From Psychrobacter sp. APC 3281 (GTDB taxonomy: Bacteria > Pseudomonadota > Gammaproteobacteria > Pseudomonadales > Moraxellaceae), in contig NZ_JASDCS010000007.1 of the NCBI RefSeq assembly GCF_030407815.1, positions 186,001 to 250,000 of the forward strand: a DNA stretch of 64,000 nucleotides. The letters run 5' to 3'. Positions 17,870 through 29,033 of the stretch are shown one piece after another. A model generated the notes under the pieces. It ran no database searches. It had not been told where the DNA came from and was given only the letters and a program-made list of their open reading frames with translations. A program made the translations under genes and the position numbers. Within the stretch, counting starts at the first letter, position 1. Each line of letters opens with the position of its first letter.

Positions 17870-19720
17870 ATGGCAACTAGACAAGACAATACCATTAGTA
17901 ATATCAAGACCCTAAACTACGATGCAGTTATCGTTGGTGGCGGCGGCTCAGGTATGCGTGCTTCATTGCATTTAGCGGAAGCAGGCATGAAGGTTGCAGT
18001 CCTTACCAAAGTATTCCCAACGCGTTCGCACACGGTTGCCGCTCAGGGTGGTATCGGTGCAAGTTTGGGTAACATGAGCAATGACAACTGGCACTTTCAC
18101 TTTTATGATACCGTTAAAGGATCAGATTGGTTAGGTGACCAAGACGCTATCGAATATATGTGCCGTGAAGCGCCAAAAGTAGTCTATGAGCTTGAGCACA
18201 TGGGCATGCCGTTTGACCGTAACGAAGATGGTACGATTTATCAGCGTCCGTTCGGTGGTCATACGTCTAACTATGGCGAAAAAGCAGTACAACGTGCTTG
18301 TGCCGCTGCTGACCGTACAGGTCATGCACTATTACATACGCTATATCAGAAAAACCTAGAGCAGGGTACTGAATTCTTTATCGAGTGGATCGCGCTTGAT
18401 TTGATCAAAGACGAAGCTGGTAACATCAACGGTGTCGTCGCGCTTGAGCAAGAAACGGGTACGATTGCTGTATTCCAATCACCAATTACTGTCCTAGCGA
18501 CAGGTGGTGCTGGTCGTATCTTCGCAGCTTCTACCAATGCTTATATCAATACTGGTGACGGTATTGGCATGGCAGTACGTGCTGGTATTCCATTACAAGA
18601 TATGGAGTTCTGGCAGTTCCACCCAACTGGTGTTCATGGTGCAGGTGTACTATTGACTGAAGGTTGCCGCGGTGAAGGTGCTATCTTGCGTAACAAGGAT
18701 GGTGAAGCGTTCATGGAGCGTTATGCACCAACCGTGAAAGACTTGGCACCGCGTGATTTAGTATCACGCTCTATGGACCAAGAAATCAAAGAAGGCCGTG
18801 GTTGTGGTCCTAATGCTGATCATATCGTAATGGATATGACGCATCTAGGTGTTGAAACCATCATGAAGCGTCTACCATCAGTATTTGAGATCGGTAAAAA
18901 CTTCGCCAACGTTGACATCACTAAAGAGCCAATTCCAGTAATCCCGACCATTCACTACATGATGGGCGGTATTCCGACCACTATTCATGGTCAAGTGATT
19001 GTACCGGATCTAGAAGCAGGTACTGATGAAGACGGCCTATATGCTAAAGGCAATGTGGTTAAAGGTCTTTATGCAATCGGCGAATGTGCTTGTGTAAGTG
19101 TACATGGTGCTAACCGTCTAGGTACGAACTCTCTACTAGATCTATTGGTATTTGGTCGTGCAGCTGGTAAGCATATCGTTGATGAATTCCATCATGCCGA
19201 TCATAACTATAAGCCACTTGATCCACGTGTACTTGATTTTACAGTGAAGCGTTTAGACAAGTTGCAACAGTCTACTGAAGGCTACAACGCGCAAGACGTG
19301 GCTGATGAGATTCGTGCTACGATGCAAAAACACGCTAGTGTATTCCGTACGCAAGCGATGATGGACGAAGGTGTTGAGAAAATTTTAGCGCTAGGTGAAA
19401 AGATCGACAAGATTCATCTTGGCGATAAATCACAAGTGTTCAACACAGCACGTATTGAAGCATTCGAAGTTGCTAACTTGTATGAAGTAGCAAAAGCGAC
19501 AATGATATCTGCAGCGAAGCGTCATGAAAGCCGCGGCGCGCACAGTGTATCCGATTATGATCGTCCAGAAGATGATGATTACGCACCTAACGGCCGTAAT
19601 GACCACGATTGGATGAAGCATACTTTATGGTACTCTGAAGGCAATCGCATCATTTATAAGCCAGTACGTAAAGTGCCATTAACCGTTGATTATATCGAAC
19701 CAAAAGTTCGCGTCTACTAA
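17870..19720 (+). CDS. sdhA: Succinate dehydrogenase flavoprotein subunit
   Basis: This 616-residue catalytic subunit oxidises succinate to fumarate with covalently bound FAD. The FAD-binding GGGGSGMRASLHLAEAG, the FAD-linked His in RSHTVAAQGGIGA, the substrate-binding HPTG stretch and the catalytic Arg region are all present, as is the C-terminal KHTLWY segment. The start at 17870 has AGGA about eight bases upstream and removes a 14-residue extension. It pairs with SdhB in the cytoplasmic part of complex II. Confidence 0.97.
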   Translation: MATRQDNTISNIKTLNYDAVIVGGGGSGMRASLHLAEAGMKVAVLTKVFPTRSHTVAAQGGIGASLGNMSNDNWHFHFYDTVKGSDWLGDQDAIEYMCREAPKVVYELEHMGMPFDRNEDGTIYQRPFGGHTSNYGEKAVQRACAAADRTGHALLHTLYQKNLEQGTEFFIEWIALDLIKDEAGNINGVVALEQETGTIAVFQSPITVLATGGAGRIFAASTNAYINTGDGIGMAVRAGIPLQDMEFWQFHPTGVHGAGVLLTEGCRGEGAILRNKDGEAFMERYAPTVKDLAPRDLVSRSMDQEIKEGRGCGPNADHIVMDMTHLGVETIMKRLPSVFEIGKNFANVDITKEPIPVIPTIHYMMGGIPTTIHGQVIVPDLEAGTDEDGLYAKGNVVKGLYAIGECACVSVHGANRLGTNSLLDLLVFGRAAGKHIVDEFHHADHNYKPLDPRVLDFTVKRLDKLQQSTEGYNAQDVADEIRATMQKHASVFRTQAMMDEGVEKILALGEKIDKIHLGDKSQVFNTARIEAFEVANLYEVAKATMISAAKRHESRGAHSVSDYDRPEDDDYAPNGRNDHDWMKHTLWYSEGNRIIYKPVRKVPLTVDYIEPKVRVY

Positions 19721-19943
19721 TTCTAGACTGCATACTTTATATATAGTTGATAGATAACAGCAGTGTTAACGTTTTATCCCTTATTAATTTATTAAAAAGG
19801 TGACCGCTAGCTACATGCTCATGCCAGCGCTACTACGCTATTAATTAGTATCCGATATTGGTTATCAGTACTGATTAATAGCTAGCGCAAATATGTTGCA
19901 ATCTTTGTATGCCCGCCATCACCTACGTGTGGAGTTTAGCATT

Positions 19944-20654
19944 ATGAGCCGAGGTACTCGCACCATCGAAATCTATCGCTACGATCCAGATCTGGACGCA
20001 GCGCCACGCATGCAAACTTATACGATTGAGCTACTTGATTCAGATCGTATGTTGCTTGACGTACTATTACGCCTAAAGAAAGAAGACGAAACGCTTACTT
20101 TCCGTCGCTCTTGCCGTGAAGGTATTTGTGGCTCTGACGGCATGAACATCAATGGTAAGAACGGTTTGGCATGTCTAATCAACATGAACACGCTACCAGA
20201 AAAAGTAACGGTTCGTCCGCTACCTGGTTTGCCAGTGGTTCGTGATTTGGTTGTTGATATGAACCAGTTCTATGAGCAGTATGAAAAAGTACATCCATAC
20301 TTAATCAACGATCAGCCAGCACCGCCAACTGAGCGTTTACAGTCACCTGAACAGCGTGAAAAACTGAACGGTCTATACGAATGTATTCTATGTGCTTGTT
20401 GTTCAACCAGCTGCCCATCTTTCTGGTGGAACCCTGATAAGTTCCTAGGTCCATCAGCATTACTGCATGCTTATCGCTTCGTTGCCGATAGCCGTGACGG
20501 TGATACTCAAGCACGTTTAGCTCGCTTAGACGATCCGTTTAGCTTGTTCCGTTGCCGCGGTATCATGAACTGTGTATCAGTTTGTCCAAAAGGCTTGAAT
20601 CCAACCAAAGCGATCGGTCATTTACGTAATATGTTGATTGACCAAGCTGGTTAA
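19944..20654 (+). CDS. sdhB: Succinate dehydrogenase iron-sulfur subunit
   Basis: This 236-residue subunit carries electrons from FAD to quinone through three clusters. The [2Fe-2S] ligands lie in SCREGICGSDGM and LAC, the [4Fe-4S] ligands in CILCACCSTSCP, and the [3Fe-4S] and remaining ligands in CRGIMNCVSVCPKGLNP. The start at 19944 is chosen because GGAG lies nine bases upstream and the protein then begins as its relatives do. The spacer after sdhA (223 bases) is also long. A strong terminator ends the operon. Confidence 0.97.
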   Translation: MSRGTRTIEIYRYDPDLDAAPRMQTYTIELLDSDRMLLDVLLRLKKEDETLTFRRSCREGICGSDGMNINGKNGLACLINMNTLPEKVTVRPLPGLPVVRDLVVDMNQFYEQYEKVHPYLINDQPAPPTERLQSPEQREKLNGLYECILCACCSTSCPSFWWNPDKFLGPSALLHAYRFVADSRDGDTQARLARLDDPFSLFRCRGIMNCVSVCPKGLNPTKAIGHLRNMLIDQAG

Positions 20655-20687
20655 GCATAAATAATTGACCTTTATAGTTACCATACG

Positions 20688-20720
20688 AAAAACACCACCT
20701 ATTCATTAGGTGGTGTTTTT
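20688..20720 (+). terminator. sdhCDAB terminator
   Basis: A long stem (AAAAACACCACCTA / TAGGTGGTGTTTTT) with a five-base loop ends in a T-run, 34 bases past the sdhB stop. Confidence 0.9.
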
Positions 20721-20924
20721 GTTAGTTAAAAAGCTGATATATAGGTTTACTACTTTTTACAGCTAACTTGTCATTTAAAAAAATATGATGAATTTAGCCT
20801 ATTGAAAAATAGGTATTAAATGATTTATGAGTAAAACTGTATGGTCAATACGTTGGTCGTATGTAAGAAGAAATAATATATAGACAATCACCCTATATAA
20901 TCAAATATAGACATAGTCGAATTT

Positions 20925-20933
20925 TGGTATAAT
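20925..20933 (+). promoter_or_regulatory. Candidate extended -10 promoter for sucA
   Basis: TGGTATAAT matches the extended -10 consensus TGnTATAAT. If used, the sucA leader would be about 630 bases. Confidence 0.35.
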
Positions 20934-21569
20934 TGTATTTGGTATTTAATGAGATGATCAAAGCGTCTTTTTGGCGCTTAATATGTGTCGTTTGAACACA
21001 TTATGACATTATCGGGCTAAAATACTATGCGCACAATGATTATGCGTTTATAATTGATGATAGATATTCATTACATAAATACCTAGTATTGAACAAACAA
21101 ACTATGTCGCAAAAAATGGGCATGATAATCTATACAGCAATGTATGTCTGTCTGAAAAGGCAGGGTTTATCAGCAAATTTAGGGTAATTCTGCATCAATA
21201 ACCAGTTTATAGGCTAGCTGAAAATATAATTATCTATTAATAGCTTATCATTAATGGATTGGTTATGACTCAAAGAAGTATATATAAATTAATGTTGTGA
21301 AACGAGCTAGATAAGAAAACTGAGCGTTCACAAATAGTTTTATTTTTAGACGGGTATTGCAATAAGACTTGTTACCACTATTTAGCATCACTTGCTCTTG
21401 TAGACAATGACAGCAATATTCTATGGTGATGGCAATACTTAGGGATAAAAGTGTTTTATCGAATAGTATTTAACAGGATATGACACATTGTCTAACTACC
21501 TGAGCATACAACGACTGACACAATAATAAGCACGATTCCATTCATTTATCTATCAAATAGACGATTATT

Positions 21570-24446
21570 ATGAATAGTATAACCAAAGAAAAATCTGGCC
21601 AAGTACATACTGAACTGGCTGCCGATAACGCCAACTATATAGAAGCTCTCTACGAGCAATACCTAACAGACCCTGATAGCGTTGATACTGACTGGCAAAC
21701 GTACTTTGAACAGTATAAGTCGCAGAACGATGCTCAGCATAACGCTATCAAAGATCAGTTCTTACTACTTGCTCGTAATCAAACGGCAAATAAGAGTAGC
21801 AGTACTGATACCGACTCTAGCAGCTCTGCCAACTGTGATCCTAAGCAGATGGGCGTACAGCAATTAATCTCAGCATATCGTCGTCGCGGTCATCGCCGTG
21901 CCAAGCTTGATCCTTTAGATCTGCATCCACGTGCAGAAGTAGAAGATTTGACGCTTGCTTATCATAATTTGTCAGAAGCTGATCTCGATACCGTATTCCC
22001 GACCAATGATTTAGTTATTGGTAAAGATGAAGCGACATTGCGCGAAATCATCGAAATTATGGAACGTGTTTACTGTGGCCATATCGGTGTCGAGTATATG
22101 CACGTTACCACCAGTACAGAAAAACGCTGGATGGAAGAATACCTAGAGACTAATCTAGGTTATATCAAATTCGACAAAGAAAAACGTTTATCTATTCTTG
22201 AGCGCTTAACGGCTGCTGAAGGTCTAGAAAAATACCTTGCTCGTAAATATACAGGTGTTAAGCGTTTTGGTTTGGAAGGTGGTGAGAGCTTTATTCCTGC
22301 GATCAATGAAATCATTCAACGTGCTGGTGGTTATGGCACCAAAGAAATGGTCATTGGTATGGCTCACCGTGGCCGCTTAAACCTACTAGTCAACATCTTA
22401 GGTAAAAACCCTGCAGACTTATTTGATGAGTTTGATGGTAAAGTACAGCCAGAAAAAGGCTCAGGTGACGTTAAATACCACAATGGTTTCTCATCTAATG
22501 TGATGACACCAGGTGGCGAAGCGCATTTGGCTTTAGCATTTAACCCATCGCATCTTGAAATTGTCGCGCCAGTACTACAAGGCTCAGTACGTGCTCGTCA
22601 AGTACGCCGTAACGATCAGCCACTACTAGACAATACTGGTGGTAATTCAGTATTACCTATCGTGATTCATGGTGATGCTGCTTTTGCGGGTCAAGGTGTG
22701 GTTCAAGAAACTTTCCAAATGTCACAGACCCGTGCTTATACCACTGGCGGTACTGTGCATATCGTGATTAATAACCAAGTTGGCTTTACTACTAGTCGTC
22801 AAGAAGATGTTCGTTCAACTGAATATTGTACTGATGTCGCTAAAATGGTTCATGCTCCTATCTTACATGTGAACGGTGATGATCCTGAAGCAGTCGTATT
22901 TGCTGCTCAGTTAGCATTAGATTATCGTCATAAGTTTGACAAAGACATCATCATTGATTTGTTCTGCTATCGCCGTAATGGCCATAATGAGGCAGATGAG
23001 CCATCTGCAACTCAGCCATTGATGTATGCTGTTATTAAGAAGCTTCCGACTACTCGTACTCTGTATGCGCAAAAACTTATTGCAGAAGGTATCTTGAATG
23101 CCGAAGAAGAGAAACAGTACGAAGATGATTATCGTGAGTCGTTAGACCGTGGTGATTATGTTGTTAGCTCATTGGTTCAAGAGCCTAACGAGCAGTTATT
23201 TGTAGATTGGAAACCTTATCTAGGTCATGACTTGGTTGATGACTGGGATACCAGCGTTGATATCGAAAAGCTTAAAGGTTATGGACGCCGTATGGCCGAA
23301 ATGCCAGAAGGCTATAAGCTACAACGTCAGGTTCAAAAAGTTGTTGAGCAGCGTTTAGCGATGCAAACGGGCGAAGAGCCTCTTAACTGGGGTGCAGCTG
23401 AGACATTGGCTTATGCATCATTGGTTGATAATGACGGCGTACTAGTACGTATTACTGGTGAAGATGTTGGCCGTGGTACTTTCTCACATCGCCACAGTGA
23501 AATATACAATGTTAATGATGGTAGCATGTATGTACCGTTGTCTCATCTGAGCGAAAATCAAGCACGCTTTGCTACTTACAACTCATTGTTGTCAGAAGAA
23601 GCGGTACTAGCCTTTGAATATGGTTATGCGACCACCGTACCGAACGCATTGATCGTTTGGGAAGCACAGTTTGGTGATTTCGTTAACGGTGCTCAGGTTG
23701 TGATTGACCAGTTCATCTCAAGCGGCGAGACCAAATGGCAGCGTGTTTGTGGTTTGACGATGTTGCTACCACATGGTTTCGAAGGTCAAGGCCCTGAGCA
23801 TTCATCTGCACGTCTAGAGCGTTTCTTACAGCTATGTGCTGAAGACAACATGCAGGTCATTACCCCAACGACTCCTGCGCAAATTTATCATGCATTACGT
23901 CGTCAGGCAGTACGTCCTATCCGTAAGCCGTTGATCGTTATGTCACCAAAGAGCTTATTACGTCATAAGCTAGCGACTTCTAATCTAGAAGAGCTTGCTA
24001 ATGGTAAGTTTGAGACGGTATTGCCAGAGATGGACGATCACAACGCAGATAAAGTGACTCGTATGGTTCTGTGTGGTGGTAAGGTTTATTATGATTTGTT
24101 AGAGCAGCGCCGTGCATTAGGTCTTGATCATGTGGCTATCGTTCGTATTGAGCAATTGTATCCATTGCCAGAGACTCGCTTAATCGCTGAAATCGAAAAA
24201 TACAGCAACCTAACTGAAATCGTATGGACGCAAGAAGAGCCATTGAACCAAGGCGCTTGGTACTATTTAGCACCGCACATGTTCCGTATTGTCGTACCGC
24301 ATCCAACTAAAGCAAAAGTCATGGAGCCAGTAGCGCGTCCTCCTAGTGCAGCCCCTGCAACAGGATCACCGAAACTGCATGCTCAACAACAGCAAGCACT
24401 TATTGCTGGTGGCCTTGGCATAAGTGTTGATGAATTAGCTCAGTAA
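21570..24446 (+). CDS. sucA: 2-oxoglutarate dehydrogenase E1 component
   Basis: This 958-residue thiamine diphosphate enzyme decarboxylates 2-oxoglutarate and passes the succinyl group to SucB. The N-terminal helix that docks to the complex (YIEALYEQYLTDPDSVDTDW), the TPP-binding GDAAFAGQGVV motif and the substrate His region GMAHRGRLNLL are present. The Ser/Asp-rich stretch at about 74-88 is slightly longer than usual. It begins the suc block; the spacer to sucB is 155 bases. Confidence 0.97.
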   Translation: MNSITKEKSGQVHTELAADNANYIEALYEQYLTDPDSVDTDWQTYFEQYKSQNDAQHNAIKDQFLLLARNQTANKSSSTDTDSSSSANCDPKQMGVQQLISAYRRRGHRRAKLDPLDLHPRAEVEDLTLAYHNLSEADLDTVFPTNDLVIGKDEATLREIIEIMERVYCGHIGVEYMHVTTSTEKRWMEEYLETNLGYIKFDKEKRLSILERLTAAEGLEKYLARKYTGVKRFGLEGGESFIPAINEIIQRAGGYGTKEMVIGMAHRGRLNLLVNILGKNPADLFDEFDGKVQPEKGSGDVKYHNGFSSNVMTPGGEAHLALAFNPSHLEIVAPVLQGSVRARQVRRNDQPLLDNTGGNSVLPIVIHGDAAFAGQGVVQETFQMSQTRAYTTGGTVHIVINNQVGFTTSRQEDVRSTEYCTDVAKMVHAPILHVNGDDPEAVVFAAQLALDYRHKFDKDIIIDLFCYRRNGHNEADEPSATQPLMYAVIKKLPTTRTLYAQKLIAEGILNAEEEKQYEDDYRESLDRGDYVVSSLVQEPNEQLFVDWKPYLGHDLVDDWDTSVDIEKLKGYGRRMAEMPEGYKLQRQVQKVVEQRLAMQTGEEPLNWGAAETLAYASLVDNDGVLVRITGEDVGRGTFSHRHSEIYNVNDGSMYVPLSHLSENQARFATYNSLLSEEAVLAFEYGYATTVPNALIVWEAQFGDFVNGAQVVIDQFISSGETKWQRVCGLTMLLPHGFEGQGPEHSSARLERFLQLCAEDNMQVITPTTPAQIYHALRRQAVRPIRKPLIVMSPKSLLRHKLATSNLEELANGKFETVLPEMDDHNADKVTRMVLCGGKVYYDLLEQRRALGLDHVAIVRIEQLYPLPETRLIAEIEKYSNLTEIVWTQEEPLNQGAWYYLAPHMFRIVVPHPTKAKVMEPVARPPSAAPATGSPKLHAQQQQALIAGGLGISVDELAQ

Positions 24447-24601
24447 CACCTTGTCTAATCAAAAGATTATAGAAGATAAATGAATCAGGCGATGACAGTC
24501 AGTGTTTTTTAATAAAATATAAGCAAAGTTATTAGAAGATTACTGACTGCCTATCACGACTTAATAATAAGTATGAATATCCAAATCTAAGGAGTATATC
24601 G

Positions 24602-25849
24602 ATGGCTGACATCAAAGCCCCCGTTTTTCCAGAATCGGTTGCCGATGGCACAATCGTTGAGTGGCACGTCACTGAAGGTCAACAAGTTAATCGTGATGAC
24701 CTATTGGCTGAAATTGAAACTGATAAAGTTGTATTAGAAGTTGTGGCACCTGATGATGGTGTATTGACCAAAATCGTAAAGCAAGTTGACGATACTGTAT
24801 TGTCTGATGAGCTTATCGCTCAGTTTGAAGCCGGTGCAAGTGCTGGTGCTAGCGCAGAAGAAGCGCCAGCAGTAAATCCAGATCAACCAGCTGCGCCAGT
24901 TCAAGCAAAGCAAGCTGCTGGTGGTGGCGAGCCTGTTCAAGCAACAGATAAGAAAGGCGAAGCTGATCATAAAGATCAAAGCCCAGCAGTTCGTAAAGCA
25001 GCAAAAGAGTCAGGCGTAGATCCTAAAGAAGTTGAAGGTAGTGGCCGCGGTGGTCGTGTAACCAAAACTGATATGGCTAACCCAACATTGAAATCAGACA
25101 GCAGCATCAAGTCTGATAGCGGCCGTCCTGTTGCTGAATCAATGGGTGAGCGTACTGAAAAACGTGTTCCAATGACTCGTCTTCGTAAGCGTGTTGCTGA
25201 GCGTCTATTATCAGCATCACAAGATACTGCGATGTTGACGACGTTTAACGAAGTGAACATGAAGCCATTGATGGACATGCGCGCTAAGTACAAAGAGAAG
25301 TTTGAAAAACGTCATGGCGTACGTTTAGGCTTTATGTCGTTATTCGTAAAAGCAGCGACAGAAGCGCTAAAACGCTTCCCAGCAGTAAACGCTTCACTAG
25401 ATGGCGATGACATTGTTTATCATGGTTTCTATGATATCGGTGTAGCAGTATCTTCAGATCGCGGTTTGGTTGTGCCAGTACTACGTGATACTGATCGCAT
25501 GAGCATGGCTGACGTTGAAAGCACAATCCGTGAGTTTGGCGGTAAAGCACAACAAGGTAAGCTTGGTCTAGAAGACATGACTGGCGGTACGTTCACTATC
25601 TCTAACGGTGGTGTATTTGGTTCATTGATGTCAACACCTATCTTGAACCCACCACAAACTGCTATCCTAGGTATGCATGCGATCAACGACCGCCCAATGG
25701 CTGTCGACGGCAAAGTTGAAATCTTACCAATGATGTACTTAGCATTATCTTATGACCATCGTATGATCGATGGTAAAGAAGCAGTACAGTTCTTGGTAAC
25801 TATCAAAGAGTTGGTCGAAGACCCTGCAATGCTACTACTAGACCTGTAA
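24602..25849 (+). CDS. sucB: Dihydrolipoyl succinyltransferase (E2 of 2-oxoglutarate dehydrogenase)
   Basis: The 415-residue E2 core protein has one lipoyl domain (residues 1-80; lipoyl Lys in [11 protein letters not shown]), a Gly/Ala/Gln-rich hinge, and a peripheral subunit-binding domain ([20 protein letters not shown]). The C-terminal acyltransferase domain has the catalytic His/Asp motif DHRMIDG. AAGGAG sits nine bases upstream of the ATG. It passes the succinyl group from the E1 thiamine adduct to CoA. A terminator-like hairpin separates it from lpd. Confidence 0.97.
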   Translation: MADIKAPVFPESVADGTIVEWHVTEGQQVNRDDLLAEIETDKVVLEVVAPDDGVLTKIVKQVDDTVLSDELIAQFEAGASAGASAEEAPAVNPDQPAAPVQAKQAAGGGEPVQATDKKGEADHKDQSPAVRKAAKESGVDPKEVEGSGRGGRVTKTDMANPTLKSDSSIKSDSGRPVAESMGERTEKRVPMTRLRKRVAERLLSASQDTAMLTTFNEVNMKPLMDMRAKYKEKFEKRHGVRLGFMSLFVKAATEALKRFPAVNASLDGDDIVYHGFYDIGVAVSSDRGLVVPVLRDTDRMSMADVESTIREFGGKAQQGKLGLEDMTGGTFTISNGGVFGSLMSTPILNPPQTAILGMHAINDRPMAVDGKVEILPMMYLALSYDHRMIDGKEAVQFLVTIKELVEDPAMLLLDL

Positions 25850-25855
25850 GCTTTT

Positions 25856-25890
25856 AAGCTTGTATTGGCAACCGCTGATACAAGCTTTTT
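25856..25890 (+). terminator. Terminator-like hairpin between sucB and lpd
   Basis: A 10 bp stem (AAGCTTGTAT / ATACAAGCTT) with a 12-base loop ends in a short T-run (five T, two of them in the stem). The large loop and short T-run suggest a partial terminator, so lpd may be expressed below sucAB or from its own promoter. Confidence 0.65.
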
Positions 25891-26103
25891 AACTTTGGTA
25901 TAGATAATGATTTTTATTAATCAGTGATCACTTGATGCGCTGATAACTGTATTTAAATGAATTTAATAATGGTGACTTGCTATTGATAAGTGAGTCTATC
26001 TCATTGATATAGTGTATTAACTATCCAGTGTAGATAACGCTGATCTATCAGCGAGATAACAACCAGTTTAAATGACACATACAATTAAAAATAGGAACGT
26101 ACT

Positions 26104-27558
26104 ATGAAAGACAATTATGATTTAGTCGTCATCGGCGGCGGTCCTGGTGGTTACGAAGCAGCTATTCGTGCAGGCCAGCTCGGTATGAGTGTTGCTTGTA
26201 TCGAAAAGCGCGTTTACAAAGGCGAGCCAGCACTTGGCGGTACTTGCTTAAACGTTGGTTGTATCCCATCAAAAGCCCTACTTGACAGCTCACATCGTTA
26301 CGAAGCTACTAAGCATGACCTTGACGAGCACGGTATCAGTACTGGTGACGTTGCTATCAATATCGAAAAAATGATAGAGCGTAAAGAAGGTATTGTTAAG
26401 CAGTTGACTGGTGGTGTTGCCGCGTTGCTAAAAGGCAATGGTGTTGACTGGTTACAAGGCTGGGGTACATTGGTCGACGGCACGGGCACTGACAAAAAAG
26501 TCAAATTTACTGCTCTAGAAGACGAAAGCGAAACAACGATCACTGCTAAGAATGTGATTCTTGCGGCAGGTTCTGTGCCTATCGAGATTCCTGTTGCCAA
26601 AACTGACGGCGACCGTATTGTTGATTCAACTGGCGCACTTGATTTCACCTCAGTACCTAAGCGTTTAGGCGTTATTGGTGCTGGTGTTATCGGTCTTGAG
26701 CTTGGTTCAGTATGGCGTCGTCTAGGTGCAGAAGTAGTCGTATATGAAGCACTTCCTAGTTTCTTAGCTGCTGCTGACAAAGACATCTCAAAAGAAGCTG
26801 GCAAAATGCTGAAGAAGCAAGGTCTTGATATCCGTGTCGATACCAAAGTAACCAATGCTGAAGTTCAAGGTGACCAAGTTGTCGTCACTAGCGAAAGCAA
26901 AGGCGAATCGAGCGAGGAGAGCTTCGACAAGCTAATCGTCTGTGTTGGTCGTCGTGCTTATTCTGAAAAGCTGCTTGGCGATGACAGCGGTATCACGTTG
27001 ACTGAACGTGGCCTTATCGATGTTAATGACCAATGCAAAACCAATCTTGATGGCGTTTATGCTATCGGTGATTTGGTCCGTGGTCCTATGCTTGCGCATA
27101 AAGCTATGGAAGAGGGCATGATGGCTGTTGAGCGTATTCATGGTGAAAAACCTCAAGTTAACTATGACACTATCATCAATGTCATTTATACTCACCCAGA
27201 AATCGCATGGGTAGGTTTGACTGAGCAAGAAGCTGAAGAAGCTGGCTATGAAGTTAAAACAGGTTCTTTCAACTTAGCTGCTAACGGTCGTGCATTAGCG
27301 CAAAGTGAAGCGCAAGGTTCTGTGAAAGTAGTTGCTGATGCAAAAACAGATCGTTTATTAGGTATGCATGCTATCGCTGCTGGTGCTGGTGATATCGTCC
27401 ATCAAGGTATGATCGCGATGGAGTTTGTGTCTAGCATCGAAGACTTACAGTTGATGACATTTGCTCATCCAACTATTTCAGAAGCAGTGCATGAAGCTGC
27501 TCTATCTGCAGATGGCCGTGCTATCCACGCTATCCAGCGCAAAAAACGTAAGAAATAA
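26104..27558 (+). CDS. lpdA: Dihydrolipoyl dehydrogenase (E3)
   Basis: This 484-residue flavoprotein reoxidises the lipoyl arm of SucB with NAD+ and may be shared with other 2-oxoacid dehydrogenases. The FAD-binding [17 protein letters not shown], redox cysteines in [19 protein letters not shown]-binding [17 protein letters not shown], and the C-terminal catalytic His-Glu pair in [12 protein letters not shown] are all present. It follows sucB by 254 bases that include a weak terminator. The Lys/Arg-rich tail (QRKKRKK) is unusual but short. Confidence 0.96.
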   Translation: MKDNYDLVVIGGGPGGYEAAIRAGQLGMSVACIEKRVYKGEPALGGTCLNVGCIPSKALLDSSHRYEATKHDLDEHGISTGDVAINIEKMIERKEGIVKQLTGGVAALLKGNGVDWLQGWGTLVDGTGTDKKVKFTALEDESETTITAKNVILAAGSVPIEIPVAKTDGDRIVDSTGALDFTSVPKRLGVIGAGVIGLELGSVWRRLGAEVVVYEALPSFLAAADKDISKEAGKMLKKQGLDIRVDTKVTNAEVQGDQVVVTSESKGESSEESFDKLIVCVGRRAYSEKLLGDDSGITLTERGLIDVNDQCKTNLDGVYAIGDLVRGPMLAHKAMEEGMMAVERIHGEKPQVNYDTIINVIYTHPEIAWVGLTEQEAEEAGYEVKTGSFNLAANGRALAQSEAQGSVKVVADAKTDRLLGMHAIAAGAGDIVHQGMIAMEFVSSIEDLQLMTFAHPTISEAVHEAALSADGRAIHAIQRKKRKK

Positions 27559-27716
27559 GTAGTTGCTCGTTTAGTTATTATCGATTTACAACCTGATTGG
27601 GGTATCGCTATTTTGGTGATGCCACAATCATGAGTGCGTCAGACGTATGATTAATATGTGTATGTGCGCACTTGATTTCACTTTTTATTAATTGTAAAAA
27701 ATAAAGGATACAATCA

Positions 27717-28883
27717 ATGAATTTACATGAGTATCAAGCAAAAGAGCTATTAAAAAGCTACGGTTTGCCAATTCAAGAAGGCATCATCGCTCATAACGGC
27801 GAAGAAGCTGCTGCAGCTTTTGATAAAACCCCAACTGACATTGCGGTAATTAAAGCGCAAGTACATGCTGGTGGTCGCGGTAAAGCGGGTGGTGTAAAAC
27901 TGGTTAAAACTCGTGAAGAAGCTAAGCAAGTTGCTGAAGAGCTGATCGGTACTAACCTAGTAACGTTCCAAACTGATGCTGATGGTCAGCCAGTAAACTT
28001 CGTATTGGTTGCAGAAGATATGTATCCAGTACAAACTGAGCTATATCTTGGCGCAGTCGTTGACCGTGCAACTCGTCGTGTAACTTTCATGGCATCTACC
28101 GAAGGTGGTGTAGATATCGAAGAAGTAGCACACAGCACTCCAGAAAAAATCTTCAAAGTAAATGTTGATCCTTTAGTTGGCTTGATGCCTTTCCAAGCGC
28201 GCGACGTTGCGTTCAAACTTGGTCTAGAAGGCAAGCAAATCAATCAATTCGTTAAATTGATGACTGGCGCTTATAAAGCATTCGTTGAAAACGACTTTGC
28301 TCTAATGGAAATCAACCCATTAGCTGTTCGTGAAAATGGCGAAATCGTTTGTGTTGATGGCAAAATCGGTATCGACTCAAACGCACTATATCGTCTGCCA
28401 AAAATCGCAGCACTACAAGACAAGACTCAAGAAAATGAGCGTGAGCTTAAAGCCGCTGAATTTGACCTAAACTATGTTGCTCTAGAAGGCAACATCGGTT
28501 GTATGGTTAACGGTGCTGGTCTTGCAATGGCGACCATGGACATCATCAAATTGTATGGCGGCAAGCCTGCTAACTTCTTGGACGTTGGCGGCGGCGCAAC
28601 TAAAGATCGCGTTGTTGAAGCGTTCAAAATCATCTTAGAAGACAGCAGTGTTGAAGGCGTTCTAATTAACATCTTCGGCGGTATCGTACGTTGTGACATG
28701 ATTGCAGAAGCTATTATCGCTGCTATCAAAGAAGTTGACGTACAAGTACCAGTTGTTGTTCGTTTAGAAGGTAACAACGCTGAGCTAGGCGCACAAATTC
28801 TAGAAGAGTCTGGTCTGAAATTGATTTCAGCTCAAGGTTTATCTGACGCGGCTCAAAAAATTGTCGATGCTGTTAAAGCGTAA
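27717..28883 (+). CDS. sucC: Succinyl-CoA synthetase beta subunit
   Basis: SucC forms the nucleotide- and succinate-binding half of the enzyme that makes ATP or GTP from succinyl-CoA. The ATP-grasp domain (residues 1-240, with [18 protein letters not shown]) and the C-terminal ligase domain ([13 protein letters not shown]) are both complete. The 388-residue length is the family standard. It begins as expected with [12 protein letters not shown]. The spacer to sucD (150 bases) can form a nested hairpin. Confidence 0.97.
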   Translation: MNLHEYQAKELLKSYGLPIQEGIIAHNGEEAAAAFDKTPTDIAVIKAQVHAGGRGKAGGVKLVKTREEAKQVAEELIGTNLVTFQTDADGQPVNFVLVAEDMYPVQTELYLGAVVDRATRRVTFMASTEGGVDIEEVAHSTPEKIFKVNVDPLVGLMPFQARDVAFKLGLEGKQINQFVKLMTGAYKAFVENDFALMEINPLAVRENGEIVCVDGKIGIDSNALYRLPKIAALQDKTQENERELKAAEFDLNYVALEGNIGCMVNGAGLAMATMDIIKLYGGKPANFLDVGGGATKDRVVEAFKIILEDSSVEGVLINIFGGIVRCDMIAEAIIAAIKEVDVQVPVVVRLEGNNAELGAQILEESGLKLISAQGLSDAAQKIVDAVKA

Positions 28884-28939
28884 GTCTTTAAATATAAGTG
28901 TTTAGAGATAGACGCTTAAGCATAGTAGTCAAATCGTAG

Positions 28940-29002
28940 TAGTGGTTTTTATAATAAAAATTGGTTATCAAAATCCGATAACAATAGCTTTAAAGACCAC
29001 TA
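28940..29002 (+). repeat. Nested hairpin in the sucC-sucD spacer
   Basis: Outer arms TAGTGGT (28940-28946) and ACCACTA (28996-29002) enclose inner arms GTTATC and GATAAC with a seven-base loop. It has no T-run, and may be an mRNA stability or processing element. Confidence 0.5.
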
Positions 29003-29033
29003 TTACAAGACAACCGAATACAAGGAAAATATA

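Larger units (their letters stand above)
20655..21569. other. Long sucA upstream region (915 bp)
   Basis: It contains the sdh terminator and then about 850 AT-rich bases with no credible gene. An extended -10 (TGGTATAAT) lies at 20925-20933, and a small hairpin CCTATT-GAAA-AATAGG at 20798-20813. A TTGAAC / TAAAAT pair at 20992-21023 has a spacer of 20, too long to be convincing. A long 5' leader or a small RNA is possible but not shown. Confidence 0.5.

Noticed and set aside
20992..21023. TTGAAC / TAAAAT as a sucA promoter
   Set aside because: The spacer is 20 bases, too long for a normal sigma-70 promoter without other support.
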